Source of the DNA: Jaenimonas drosophilae
Taxonomy: Eukaryota > Euglenozoa > Kinetoplastea > Trypanosomatida > Trypanosomatidae
Reading direction: 5' to 3'
Assembly: GCA_030849065.1 (NCBI GenBank)
Contig: JASAON010001472.1
Location: 1 to 36,890, forward strand
Length of the DNA stretch: 36,890 bases
Shown piece by piece: positions 1 through 7,825 of the stretch. A program made the translations under genes and the position numbers. Each line of letters begins with the position of its first letter. The first letter of the stretch is position 1. The notes beneath the pieces were generated by a model. That model worked only from the letters and a program-made list of their open reading frames with translations, made no database searches and was not told the DNA's origin.

Positions 1-39
1 CTTGCAGAACCGGTAGCACTTGGAGGGACGGCGGGCCAT
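1..39 (-). CDS. RPL10: 60S ribosomal protein L10 (uL16), 5' end only
   Basis: Only the first 13 codons lie in the window, reading leftwards off the edge: MARRPSKCYRFCK. This is the highly conserved start of eukaryotic uL16/RPL10, a protein of the large cytosolic ribosomal subunit near the peptidyl-transferase centre and tRNA corridor. The ATG is the reverse complement of bases 37-39. The gene is the last one in transcription order here, downstream of NAC-alpha. That is a plausible pairing of translation genes, but co-location in a trypanosomatid cluster does not prove a joint role. The rest of the gene is outside the window, so completeness cannot be judged. Confidence 0.88.
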   Translation of the reverse strand, partial: MARRPSKCYRFCK

Positions 40-259
40 TGCGAGAAGATTCTACATCACACAAAAAAACGAGCACAAGAGAGAGGAGAAATGAGAGGAA
101 CATGCACAATGATAGTGAGGGATGGTGATTTGGCTCATCCATGAGCATAGAATACTAGGATCCAGAGAAGGGGAAGTGGGTACACATTAGAAATGATCGT
201 AAAAAGTGATTCACAACGCAGGCTTCACACGTTCACTGGTAGGGAAACATCGAAGGTGC

Positions 260-772
260 TTAAAGGGTGAGGTCCATGATGGTGTTGACCACATCGCCGT
301 TGTTCTTCTGGAGAGCGCGGATGGCCTTGCCGCGGGACACGTTGGCCTGGCTCATCACCACGTTGATCTCCTTCTCGTCGAGGCCACCGGCATCCATGTT
401 GTCATCGATGTCCTCCTCCACAACCTCCTCAACGTTGGTGGCCTTGGGGGCGGCACCAGCAGAGACGGCAGCACGAGCAGCAGCCTCCTGGTTGAGAGAG
501 CCGAGGTTCTCGATCTTGGCCTCGCCAAAGATGACGAAGGTGTTGGTGTTGGGGAAGCGGTAGACCTCAGCCTCGGGCACCGTGAAAGAGAGGGATCCAG
601 TCTTGCGGATGCTCACCTTGTTGACGGTGGGCTCGGGCTTGAGGCCCATCTTGCCCATGACCTTGGCGTAGCGCTTGGACTGCTTGCCGGCCTGGGGCAC
701 CTCAGCGGCCTCGAGGGTGGGGACATCCTCGTCGACGGCGGCGGCGGCGTTGCGGGCTTCCTCGGCAGACAT
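260..772 (-). CDS. NACA: Nascent polypeptide-associated complex subunit alpha
   Basis: This is a 170-residue protein. An acidic N-terminus leads into a NAC domain at about residues 35-95, with the ribosome-binding basic stretch KQSKRYAKVMGKMGLKP and the strand segments VNKVSIRKTGSLSFTVPEAEVYR and TFVIFGEAKIENL. An acidic linker follows, then a C-terminal UBA domain at about 131-170 (EINVVMSQANVSRGKAIRAL, then NNGDVVNTIMDLTL). NAC-alpha pairs with BTF3/NAC-beta at the ribosomal exit tunnel and shields emerging chains from mistargeting. Length and domain order match the family. The ATG at 772 follows a strong splice-acceptor signal by 20 bases. A truncated near-identical copy and a UBA-only relative lie just upstream. 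Confidence 0.96.
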   Translation of the reverse strand: MSAEEARNAAAAVDEDVPTLEAAEVPQAGKQSKRYAKVMGKMGLKPEPTVNKVSIRKTGSLSFTVPEAEVYRFPNTNTFVIFGEAKIENLGSLNQEAAARAAVSAGAAPKATNVEEVVEEDIDDNMDAGGLDEKEINVVMSQANVSRGKAIRALQKNNGDVVNTIMDLTL

Positions 773-792
773 GATTGTGTGAGAGTTGGAAT

Positions 793-830
793 CTGTTCAC
801 GAGAGAAAGAGAGAAGGAGGGGGGAGAATG
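793..830 (-). promoter_or_regulatory. Trans-splice acceptor for NAC-alpha
   Basis: On the sense strand a run of about 25 pyrimidines, nearly all C/T, is followed by the first AG at 794-793. That leaves a 20-base 5' untranslated leader before the ATG at 772. This is the expected form of a kinetoplastid spliced-leader addition site. The exact site is inferred, not measured. Confidence 0.6.
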
Positions 831-1011
831 GGTGACATAGATCTTTGGCACAAGTGGGAGTGCTCGTAACCTGGCATGTATGTCTATCCTGTGCACTTCA
901 CCGAAGTTGAGGTGTAGTGCACATGGAGCACGCATGGGTACAAAGACAGAAGAAAGCTGTTTTGATTGATGTCCCAGGGAAGTGCTTGCATTCTTCTGCA
1001 CGGATGCCGAN

Positions 1012-1173
1012 GCTCACCTTGTTGACGGTGGGCTCGGGCTTGAGGCCCATCTTGCCCATGACCTTGGCGTAGCGCTTGGACTGCTTGCCGGCCTGGGGCA
1101 CCTCAGCGGCCTCGAGGGTGGGGACATCCTCGTCGACGGCGGCGGCGGCGTTGCGGGCTTCTTCGTTGGACAT
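1012..1173 (-). pseudogene. Second NAC-alpha copy, cut off at an assembly ambiguity
   Basis: The frame starts with its own ATG at 1173 and encodes the first 54 residues of NAC-alpha, up to VNKVS, with two early changes from the intact copy (MSNEEARN versus MSAEEARN). Bases 1012-1161 are identical to 611-760 of the intact gene. Homology stops exactly at the single N at 1011. Beyond it the frame continues into unrelated sequence and stops near 898, with neither the rest of the NAC domain nor the UBA domain. The 5' flank differs from that of the intact copy, so this is a real second gene start. The missing 3' part could be a true deletion or, more likely, a tandem duplicate collapsed during assembly. 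Confidence 0.75.
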
Positions 1174-2129
1174 GATTTCTTAGTTGGTTTGTTGGAAGTG
1201 GTGTGTAGTGGCTGTGGGGGTGACTACATAAGAAAATAGCAACAAATTCAGAGGAGGTTGAGTGATGCACTAATGGCTGTCTCCTTCTGAGCGCACAACA
1301 CAGTGTACCATGGTGGCGGCATACACCCCGAAGGGGAAACGATTCAACATTCATGTATTTCAGTGTGTCTCGGACGTACTCTCCGCTCTATGATTCTACC
1401 TGTATGTCCAGCTGCAAAGCAGCGCCGTCTGCGGTGGCAACCTGAGAGAGGGAAAGGGAGAGCGGCGTCACAACCGCATCACGGAGAATAGCCAGTGCGA
1501 GGGTACAATGAATGAAAGAAATGAATTGAGAACATGGAAAAGAGAGGACACACTCCAAACGCGTTCAGCAGTCAGCAGCAATAGGTGCGGTGAGATCCAT
1601 GAAAAATATAAGTGAAATTGGGCTTGTTGAATGCATCATGGGAAAAGGAAAATCGATGGAATCTTCCCGAGTGACTTCCAGGGGGGCACATAGCAGAAGA
1701 ATTGTCACTTAAAAGGCAGTACAACAAAGCAATGGCTTGTCCACACGCACAGAAAAGCAAAGATGAACTTCAAGACATACATGAGTGGTGGTAATTGGAG
1801 AAAAGCGTTGACCTGTGTGTGAGGACGATGAGATGAGAGTGGATGCATACCTGTCGTACGAGTCGCGATGATCTCAATCCACTCCGTTCACTCTATCGAA
1901 GATGCATGCTCCCTCGGCTCCCGTTTTTTTTTTCATTTTCCACCAAACGAAGAGAAGCAGAAACAAAGAAATCAATCAGCACACAGGAGAAAAGCCTGCG
2001 TGAGGTGATGGCAGTGGAGCTGAAAGGCAGGAGTACCGTCTCATATATGAAATACGAGTTGAGAGAAAGCACTCCGCCTGGCGTATTGAGGGGCCACCAA
2101 CCACCAGATACAGATAGGGCAACACGTCA
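1174..2129. other. Intergenic region
   Basis: These 956 bases separate the UBA-only gene from the truncated NAC-alpha copy. A weak pyrimidine-rich stretch ending in AG lies around 1215-1245 on the sense strand and could serve the truncated copy. Short open frames show no recognisable protein. I saw no RNA gene or repeat. Confidence 0.5.
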
Positions 2130-2372
2130 TTACAATGTGAGATTGAGAATGGCCATCACCAGGTCACCGTCATTCTCGCGGAGAGCACGAATGGCGGTCT
2201 CGCGATCGACGGAACCCTCCTTCATGACGACGAAAATTTCGCTATCGTCATAGGAGCTGGTGCTTGCTGAGGTGTTGCTGCGGAAATCACCATCATCCAA
2301 CACGCTGTCCTCAACGGCAAGTTGGGGAGTCATGTCGGTGCTGTGGCATTCAACGATGGGGAAGGTAGACAT
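2130..2372 (-). CDS. Small UBA-domain protein derived from NAC-alpha
   Basis: This 80-residue protein ends in a UBA domain at residues about 44-80 (SEIFVVMKEGSVDRETAIRA, then NDGDLVMAILNLTL). It aligns without gaps to the NAC-alpha C-terminus, including the distinctive end I-x-x-L-x-x-N-x-GD-x-V-x-x-I-x-x-LTL. The first 43 residues are acidic, Ser/Thr-rich and unrelated to the NAC beta-barrel, which is missing entirely. It has its own ATG at 2372 and a plausible splice acceptor, so it is probably a separate gene rather than debris. NAC-alpha UBA domains contribute to SRP and substrate contacts; what a free UBA would do is unknown. It could be a degenerate duplicate, but the conserved frame and C-terminus argue for selection. 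Confidence 0.75.
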   Translation of the reverse strand: MSTFPIVECHSTDMTPQLAVEDSVLDDGDFRSNTSASTSSYDDSEIFVVMKEGSVDRETAIRALRENDGDLVMAILNLTL

Positions 2373-2461
2373 GATAGGGTATTGTTCCGAAAAAGGGGGT
2401 AGTGGATGATGTAGTGTGACTGTGCGCGAGTTCTATCGTTGTAAGATTGAATCTGGAATAA

Positions 2462-2495
2462 CTTGTGTATGGAGAGAGTGAGACGACAGGAGATT
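2462..2495 (-). promoter_or_regulatory. Possible trans-splice acceptor for the UBA-only gene
   Basis: The sense strand reads pyrimidine-rich (TCCTGTCGTCTCACTCTCTCC) and then reaches the first AG at 2463-2462, about 89 bases before the ATG at 2372. A second (CT)n run lies further upstream at about 2544-2558. The placement is inferred. Confidence 0.4.
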
Positions 2496-2631
2496 AGAGC
2501 ATGTGGTATCCACACAGTTCACGAGGGGCAGGCATACACACACAGAGAGAGAGAGAGCACTAACTGTTGCGGGAGGCACACAAGCACAGATTGACACCGG
2601 TGGGTGTAGAGTAGTGATGAAGTCCGGAAGT

Positions 2632-3612
2632 CTAGGCAAGGCACTCCCGAGCGTCATGGTCGTTGTTGCGCGCATCGATCACGAGCAGCCTGGGGAAGAT
2701 TCCCATCGGTTGTTCCCACGGACACCCCACCTGCTTTGGTACCTCTCGAAGCAGTTCTTCCAACTGATGGATTCCTTGTCTTGACAGTTTGTTGCCCGGG
2801 AGAAGCACAGCCTGCAATGTGTACAGCAGCGCATCTACACGTCCAGCGAGAATGGCAGAGGCTTCAGCCTCTTTCCACTCGGAGCTGGAGTGGCTGGAGC
2901 GCGGGGGAGAAGCATGAGGCCCCACCAAGGTGGGTGGTCGATGACACGGGAGTTGGCCACCAAAGTACTGGTAACTGACGTGGTGCCGTGTATGAGCTGC
3001 GAGCTCACGCAGCAGCCAATCGGCCGCATCATCTCCAAGTTGTGCTTGGCGGAGGTCAATGTAGGACAAATCAAGGTGTTCGGGCGGGAAAGGGAAGTAG
3101 GTTGAAGAGAGGTTGGTCGAGCTGCTCAGCTCGTAGTCCACGCAGGACAGAACGGATGCGAGAAAGAGGGTGAGACCCTTGGACACTTTTAGTCGGTTGC
3201 TACTCCGTCGAAGACGGTCACCCAGCCGAACCGTTGGATCAACCACCAGTCCCACCCTGCCGCCGGACGGGGAGGTGGAGCGCAGCCACGATCGAAGGGT
3301 ACGGTAGGGGTAAGACTTGTCGGTGGCGCCGGCAGGTATGGCACGGGCACCAATGCCTAAGCTAACCGCGGTGCAGCTCGCCACAAGCACAAAGGCGTCT
3401 TCCCAATCGCCAGGCGGAGGTCGACTCGTCCCAGAAGATTGCTTGACTGAGCAGTACTTTAAAAATGAATCGACGGCATCGCGGTGCAACACGCGAAGCT
3501 CCACACACCAGAGGTTGGGTGCAGCATACTCAAGGGAAGATGAGTCAAGCTCTCGCTGTACGATACCAGGGGCAGCTGTTACGCGACAGGTGACGGAAAG
3601 TTCGGCTCCCAT
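2632..3612 (-). CDS. Hypothetical protein with leucine-rich-repeat-like segments
   Basis: I do not recognise this 326-residue protein. Several stretches have the pattern of ribonuclease-inhibitor-type leucine-rich repeats: LDLSYIDLRQAQLGDDAADW around residues 180-199, then LQAVLLPGNKLSRQGIHQLE around 266-285, then LLVIDARNND around 309-318. The second has the L-x-x-N-x-L-x-x-x-G spacing typical of that class. A Ser/Pro-rich insertion separates the first two. The N-terminus is MGAELS, which has Gly at position 2 and Ser at 6, so weak N-myristoylation is possible. LRR proteins of this kind in trypanosomatids often serve as scaffolds on the cytoskeleton or flagellum, but nothing here shows the location. 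Confidence 0.7.
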   Translation of the reverse strand: MGAELSVTCRVTAAPGIVQRELDSSSLEYAAPNLWCVELRVLHRDAVDSFLKYCSVKQSSGTSRPPPGDWEDAFVLVASCTAVSLGIGARAIPAGATDKSYPYRTLRSWLRSTSPSGGRVGLVVDPTVRLGDRLRRSSNRLKVSKGLTLFLASVLSCVDYELSSSTNLSSTYFPFPPEHLDLSYIDLRQAQLGDDAADWLLRELAAHTRHHVSYQYFGGQLPCHRPPTLVGPHASPPRSSHSSSEWKEAEASAILAGRVDALLYTLQAVLLPGNKLSRQGIHQLEELLREVPKQVGCPWEQPMGIFPRLLVIDARNNDHDARECLA

Positions 3613-4188
3613 GTTAAAGAGCCAGCTTGCTAGCTGAGTGAGATGTGGATTACTGGCACGTCAGTTCACCCACAGTGTGATAGGTAGGTTGGGTAGATAC
3701 AGGTTACAAAACTTTAAAGAAGGAGAAAAAACCACGTTGAACGGTGAGTGTAAAACCAAGCCAAATGCGTGCTCAGTGAAAGCCCTGTGGCATCTATGTT
3801 GAAATTGAAACTGGGAGGGCCTTTTCAATAGCGTCAGATCAAAGAAAAGAAGAAGATGGGGGATGCACTTGTGTCGGAGGGGTACATGTAGTCACTCATT
3901 CAGACAGTTTTCATGAGAGGGGTAACAGTGGTATTGGTAGCTTGATGAAGAGACCCATCGACGACAGAAACAAGGTAAGAGGTACGCACCAAGCCACAAT
4001 CTCTCCTTGTGTCTTGAGGGCATCTGAATATCCGCCCACAAACCACTATGTCCATGAGATTCTGCAGCACGCTAGGCAAGGAGGGGGGAATCAGATTCAC
4101 CCCCAAGCCCAAGCCACTCACCACCGTCTAGTTCTAGTTTACATCCAAGACCATTTGGCCTCAGGTTGGTGGGACTCTCTCTCTCTCT
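3613..4188. other. Intergenic region
   Basis: These 576 bases hold the putative 5' leader of the LRR-like gene and the 3' untranslated region of the gene before it. The only signal seen is the splice acceptor near 3712. Short open frames look random. Confidence 0.5.
3712..3732 (-). promoter_or_regulatory. Trans-splice acceptor for the LRR-like gene
   Basis: The sense strand reads GGTTTTTTCTCCTTCTTTAA and then G, giving a T-rich tract and the first AG at 3713-3712, 99 bases before the ATG at 3612. Position inferred. Confidence 0.55.
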
Positions 4189-5034
4189 CTACAGGGCGTA
4201 CTTTACTTCACTAAAGTACGTGTGCTTGCCGAACTGAGAGGAGCCAACAGGGTCAACAGGGGTCTTCCCGTGAACGACCATCTTCTTTTGCGTGTAGGGG
4301 TTTCCTGTGTAGAGCGTAATGGGCTCATCGACGAGGTAGTCCTGATGCAGCTGCTCAACCACGGGCAGCACCTCGTCCTTGTCGCCAATTGTTGCGCGAT
4401 AGACGGAGTTCCGGCGGTCGTCGGCATCAAGTCCGTCAAGGTTCGAGAAACCTCCCACACCGTGGCCATTCTGCTCTCGCGAGCGACTGTGGGCGAGCTG
4501 TTGCTGGCGCTTCAGCTCATCCTCACGGGCCTTCTCCTCCTTGGCAGCAGCAAGGGCCTGGCTAAGCAGCTGTTGGCTACGCACGCCCAGGTCAGGACGA
4601 CGCAGTTTGAGTACATCACCGTTTGCGTGGGTGTAGTCCGTCCGGTGAGTGGTGTGGAGTTGGCGCTGGTTGGGATTGGCCACATCGCAGGTGAGGTAGG
4701 GTGTGCTCTCAAAGCCACCGGCATAGACGCCGTTGCCCTTGTTCTTGATGATATCGATGCTGCTGGTTGGCTTCCACACCTCCTGGCCGTTCACCGCCTT
4801 CTCCGACGAGCTGGCGAAGGTGCGCTTCCCTTGTTCAATATCCAGTAGGTCATCCTCTAGGGCCCGCTCCTCTTGCCAGTTGCCACAGAGAACCTTCCGC
4901 GCCGTGGCACCAGTTGGACGCTGGCGGTTGTACCTCTTCTCCTCAATCCACGTACCGGCAGGGCTGCAGGTGTCAATGGGAATAAAGGGGCGCGACGGCT
5001 TGTCGTAGTACGCATCTAAGTTGGAGTGGCGCAT
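4189..5034 (-). CDS. Conserved-looking protein, possibly axonemal or microtubule-associated
   Basis: This 281-residue protein has no signal peptide and no membrane segment. It is rich in short aromatic and basic patches (YDKPSRPFIPIDT, GTWIEEKRYNRQRP, LCGNWQEERALEDDLL, HTTHRTDYTHANGD, TGNPYTQKKMVVHGKTP, FGKHTYFSEVKYAL), with a charged helix at about 160-185 (ALAAAKEEKAREDELKRQQQ). Extended proteins built from such W/Y/H-containing patches are typical of microtubule inner proteins and other axonemal decorators, so a flagellar role is my best guess. I cannot assign a named family. The ATG at 5034 is the first in frame and lies 90 bases after a likely splice acceptor. Composition matches neighbouring coding genes. 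Confidence 0.7.
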   Translation of the reverse strand: MRHSNLDAYYDKPSRPFIPIDTCSPAGTWIEEKRYNRQRPTGATARKVLCGNWQEERALEDDLLDIEQGKRTFASSSEKAVNGQEVWKPTSSIDIIKNKGNGVYAGGFESTPYLTCDVANPNQRQLHTTHRTDYTHANGDVLKLRRPDLGVRSQQLLSQALAAAKEEKAREDELKRQQQLAHSRSREQNGHGVGGFSNLDGLDADDRRNSVYRATIGDKDEVLPVVEQLHQDYLVDEPITLYTGNPYTQKKMVVHGKTPVDPVGSSQFGKHTYFSEVKYAL

Positions 5035-5623
5035 ATTGCCTCTACTGTTAGGGTGGATGAGAGGTTCGTCGGATGCGGGAACAACTACCTAGAGCTGATT
5101 GTGCTCGACTTCTACTTTCAAAAACTACAACAAGAAAACAATGGATGGAATGACATCACAAAATGTGTCTTGATCGAACTATTGGCATCCCAAATTGATA
5201 GTCTGGATGATAGTGGCCCAAGTCAGCAACTTGGCACGGCCATATTGCCTTGTGTGGCTTGGATTGGAATTGCTGCTGCAATGTGTTACAGACGATGGCT
5301 CCACGCAGAAAATGCCGTTCCTCACACTTATTTTTCCCGTGCGGCGGCTCAGCTGATCTACGGTAGAGAAGCGTCTGGGAAACACAACCTCCATTGTTGG
5401 CTTATTCGATGAAAACAGATGATTTAACGGGTGATTTTATACCACTTAATTCCAAAACACCACAAAAAAGCTTAAACAGGATTGTTGCATGAAGAGTTCG
5501 TACAAACCGTGTTTGCAGAAGAAGCCGTGAGCAGCCAGGCCTCACCACAAGTCACGAGGAGCCACGCTTCTTGACACAGCAGTACCACTCATTCACTCAC
5601 TCACAACAACACCTTTGTCTTGC
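5035..5623. other. Intergenic region
   Basis: These 589 bases between Pescadillo and the putative axonemal gene are AT-richer than the coding flanks. They contain a splice-acceptor signal near 5125. A 128-codon plus-strand open frame crosses part of it but begins with GTG and has no ATG in its first half, so I do not call it. Confidence 0.5.
5125..5141 (-). promoter_or_regulatory. Trans-splice acceptor for the putative axonemal gene
   Basis: The sense strand reads TTGTTTTCTTGTTGTAG, a T-rich tract with the first AG at 5126-5125, 90 bases before the ATG at 5034. Inferred position. Confidence 0.55.
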
Positions 5624-7636
5624 TTAGCGAACCCACTTGGGCAGGCGCTTGTACGGGTTCTCGGCCTTCTTCTCCTTCCGCTTGGCGCCCTTGGCCTCTA
5701 GACGACGATTCACCAGTCCCTTTCCGTCATCAGCCACACGCAGCTTGCCTTCCTCCACGTGCTTCGCCTTAACCTGCAGCGATGCCGCCTTCTTCTCTGC
5801 TCCACGAACCACTCCATTAACCATCTTGTAGTAGCGAGCCGCCTTCTTGCGGGCGACCTGCACCTGCATGCGGCGCGTCGCGGCCTCCTCCTTGCGGGAC
5901 TCAGCCATCTTGCGCTTCAGGCGATCCTCACGAGACTCCGACTTGCGCTTGGCCTCCACGGACTTCAGCACCGCCTGGCGGCGTCGGGCAACCACCTCGT
6001 TGGTAGGAGCATTCATCAGGTTCAGGGCACGCTGCTTCGCCACCTTGTAGGCAGACAGCTTCGACCGGCTGACGTTCTCGGTAACAGTCTCATCCTCCCA
6101 GGCGGGCTTCTTACGAGCATCGGCGAGTTCGTCATCGGAAAGGGCCACATCATCCTCAGCGTCCATCTCAGGAATCGCCACGTGGTCTTCATCGTCGCTG
6201 AGCTCACGCTCGAGCTCCTCCATCTTGCCATCAGGATCCACAGCGGAGTAGTTGGGGTTGATGAGCTTCCGAATTTCATGAACGCGCTTCGGCACGTAAC
6301 TCACAATCTTCGGGTGGTCCTTCTTGGCCTGCTCCACAGCCGCCACATCCTCGGGGCGGTTCGAGATGGCAACGGTGAAGGGGCTTACGTGTGGGGGGAG
6401 CTCCTCTCCCATGCGGTAGCCGTTAACCGGAAGAAGAAGACGTGCGTTGAGGCAGTCAAAGAGGTATTGGGGCTGGATGTACTCAATGTTGGTCTCACGG
6501 CTAAATCCAGCGGGCAGGGCAGGACGATCCACCACCATGTGGGTGATGTTGGCGGGGACGTAGTCCGTGGCGACGCGGCCACCGCATGCCTCAATGACTA
6601 GCTTCGCGTGCTTCAAGGGAACCTCACGAGAGATGAAGAAGGTGAGGCCATCGAAGATCTTCCGCACTCGGTCAAGCTCCACGTTGCGGAGGAGCTCAGA
6701 GCTGACCTTCTCCTTCGCGGCCTTCCCCGATGCACTGCTCGATCCTTGGGTGCCATCCGTTGCACCACCGGGGATTGTGATGGATTGCGCCTCATCCACC
6801 TTGAAGTCGTCGGCGTTCACATTGACGCCTTCGTCCTCGGCCTGCTGCACCTCCTCCATATCGCGTTGAAGATCAGCGTTGAGCTTGAAGAGCACGAACT
6901 TCATCATCTCAATGTAGAACTCTAGGAAGCTCAGCATGACGTACTGCTGAATACCCGGCGGAAACTTGTGGGCGTACTCGTGAGGGAACATCCAGCGGAT
7001 GCGCTCGCCCTTAACGAGAGCCTCGTAGTAGTAGCCCTTCACGGAGATGAAGCCCTTGCTGAGGACCTGCGCCTTGGAGACGTAGTCGGACCACATTTGG
7101 CAGATGCGGATGGCCTGATCGTGAAGACCAGAGGTGAGGGCGTGGTGCGTCTCAACGGTGCTGTTCGACTTCACCTCAGGAGAGAGGAAGGCGTACAGAG
7201 CAATCATGCTCATCGCATCATCAATGTCCTTCACGGCGTCGATGAAGTAAGGGTAGCGCTCCTTGATAGTAGCGACGAGACTGTGCTTGGGCTTGATGGC
7301 GGCTGAGTGAAGGACCTTGAGGTCATCGGTGAGGCCCATCGCCTCGGCACGCTTCACCTTCTTCTCCCACGCCCGAAGCGCAGCCATCTTCTCACGGAGC
7401 TGATCACGTGCCAGCCACTTAATCTCGCGAGCCAGGTAGTACTGCTTTTCATTACCGCTTTGCTTTTGCTTGCTGCGGTTCAGTGCGCGAGGATAGATGC
7501 CCTTGAGCACACAAAGACGCCGGAAATGGATTGCATCGACTTGCAGGAGTCGTGTCGCCTGCATGCGGGTGAGGTACTTCTTCTTGAAGCGCTCCTTCCG
7601 CACGCGCTTTGCCCACGCTTCCTTCCGGTGAGGCAT
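5624..7636 (-). CDS. PES1: Pescadillo homologue (ribosome biogenesis, PeBoW complex)
   Basis: This 670-residue protein opens with the Pescadillo N-terminal domain (about 1-270): basic KKKYLTRMQATRLLQVDAIH, then FRRLCVLKGIYPRAL, and the GYYYEALVKGERIRWMFPHE block near 201-220. A BRCT domain follows at about 326-410 (FDGLTFFISREVPLKHAKLV, then YIQPQYLFDCLNARLLLPV), leading into LPPHVSPF. The usual BRCT tryptophan is tyrosine here. The last 200 residues are acidic, then strongly basic coiled-coil (RRRQAVLKSVEAKRKSESRE), suiting nucleolar RNA contact. The family works with BOP1/Erb1 and WDR12/Ytm1 in 5.8S/28S rRNA maturation of the large subunit. The ATG at 7636 follows a strong acceptor by 34 bases. 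Confidence 0.96.
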   Translation of the reverse strand: MPHRKEAWAKRVRKERFKKKYLTRMQATRLLQVDAIHFRRLCVLKGIYPRALNRSKQKQSGNEKQYYLAREIKWLARDQLREKMAALRAWEKKVKRAEAMGLTDDLKVLHSAAIKPKHSLVATIKERYPYFIDAVKDIDDAMSMIALYAFLSPEVKSNSTVETHHALTSGLHDQAIRICQMWSDYVSKAQVLSKGFISVKGYYYEALVKGERIRWMFPHEYAHKFPPGIQQYVMLSFLEFYIEMMKFVLFKLNADLQRDMEEVQQAEDEGVNVNADDFKVDEAQSITIPGGATDGTQGSSSASGKAAKEKVSSELLRNVELDRVRKIFDGLTFFISREVPLKHAKLVIEACGGRVATDYVPANITHMVVDRPALPAGFSRETNIEYIQPQYLFDCLNARLLLPVNGYRMGEELPPHVSPFTVAISNRPEDVAAVEQAKKDHPKIVSYVPKRVHEIRKLINPNYSAVDPDGKMEELERELSDDEDHVAIPEMDAEDDVALSDDELADARKKPAWEDETVTENVSRSKLSAYKVAKQRALNLMNAPTNEVVARRRQAVLKSVEAKRKSESREDRLKRKMAESRKEEAATRRMQVQVARKKAARYYKMVNGVVRGAEKKAASLQVKAKHVEEGKLRVADDGKGLVNRRLEAKGAKRKEKKAENPYKRLPKWVR

Positions 7637-7670
7637 GGCTGAATGTCCACTAAACTACGGAACAGAAACT

Positions 7671-7697
7671 CTGGAAAAATAAGAGAGAAATAGAGTC
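7671..7697 (-). promoter_or_regulatory. Trans-splice acceptor for Pescadillo
   Basis: The sense strand shows CTCTATTTCTCTCTTATTTT followed by TCCAG, with AG at 7672-7671. This gives a 34-base leader before the ATG at 7636. Inferred from tract and first-AG rule. Confidence 0.6.
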
Positions 7698-7825
7698 AAG
7701 TAACAAGATGTAGTGTGACATAGTATAGACACAATGAGCTTGTGTGTCAACTAGGCACACCAGAGTGGAACAAGTCATGTGTGACGTCACGTGAGTACTC
7801 CAGAAATTAACTGTGAAGGATTGGC

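Noticed and set aside
206..835. Plus-strand open frame of 209 codons
   Set aside because: It is antisense to NAC-alpha and open only because of biased third-position codon use in that gene.
4174..4194. Perfect (CT)n-ACAG splice-acceptor look-alike on the plus strand
   Set aside because: There is no plus-strand gene after it; it overlaps the stop codon of a minus-strand gene, where it is a (GA)n run.
4222..4848. Plus-strand open frame of 208 codons
   Set aside because: It overlaps the putative axonemal gene in antisense, and its composition is that of a shadow frame.
5026..5412. Plus-strand open frame of 128 codons with a protein-like look
   Set aside because: It starts with GTG, has no ATG in its first half, and runs against the direction of all other genes.
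5759..6601. Plus-strand open frame of 280 codons
   Set aside because: Antisense shadow of Pescadillo.
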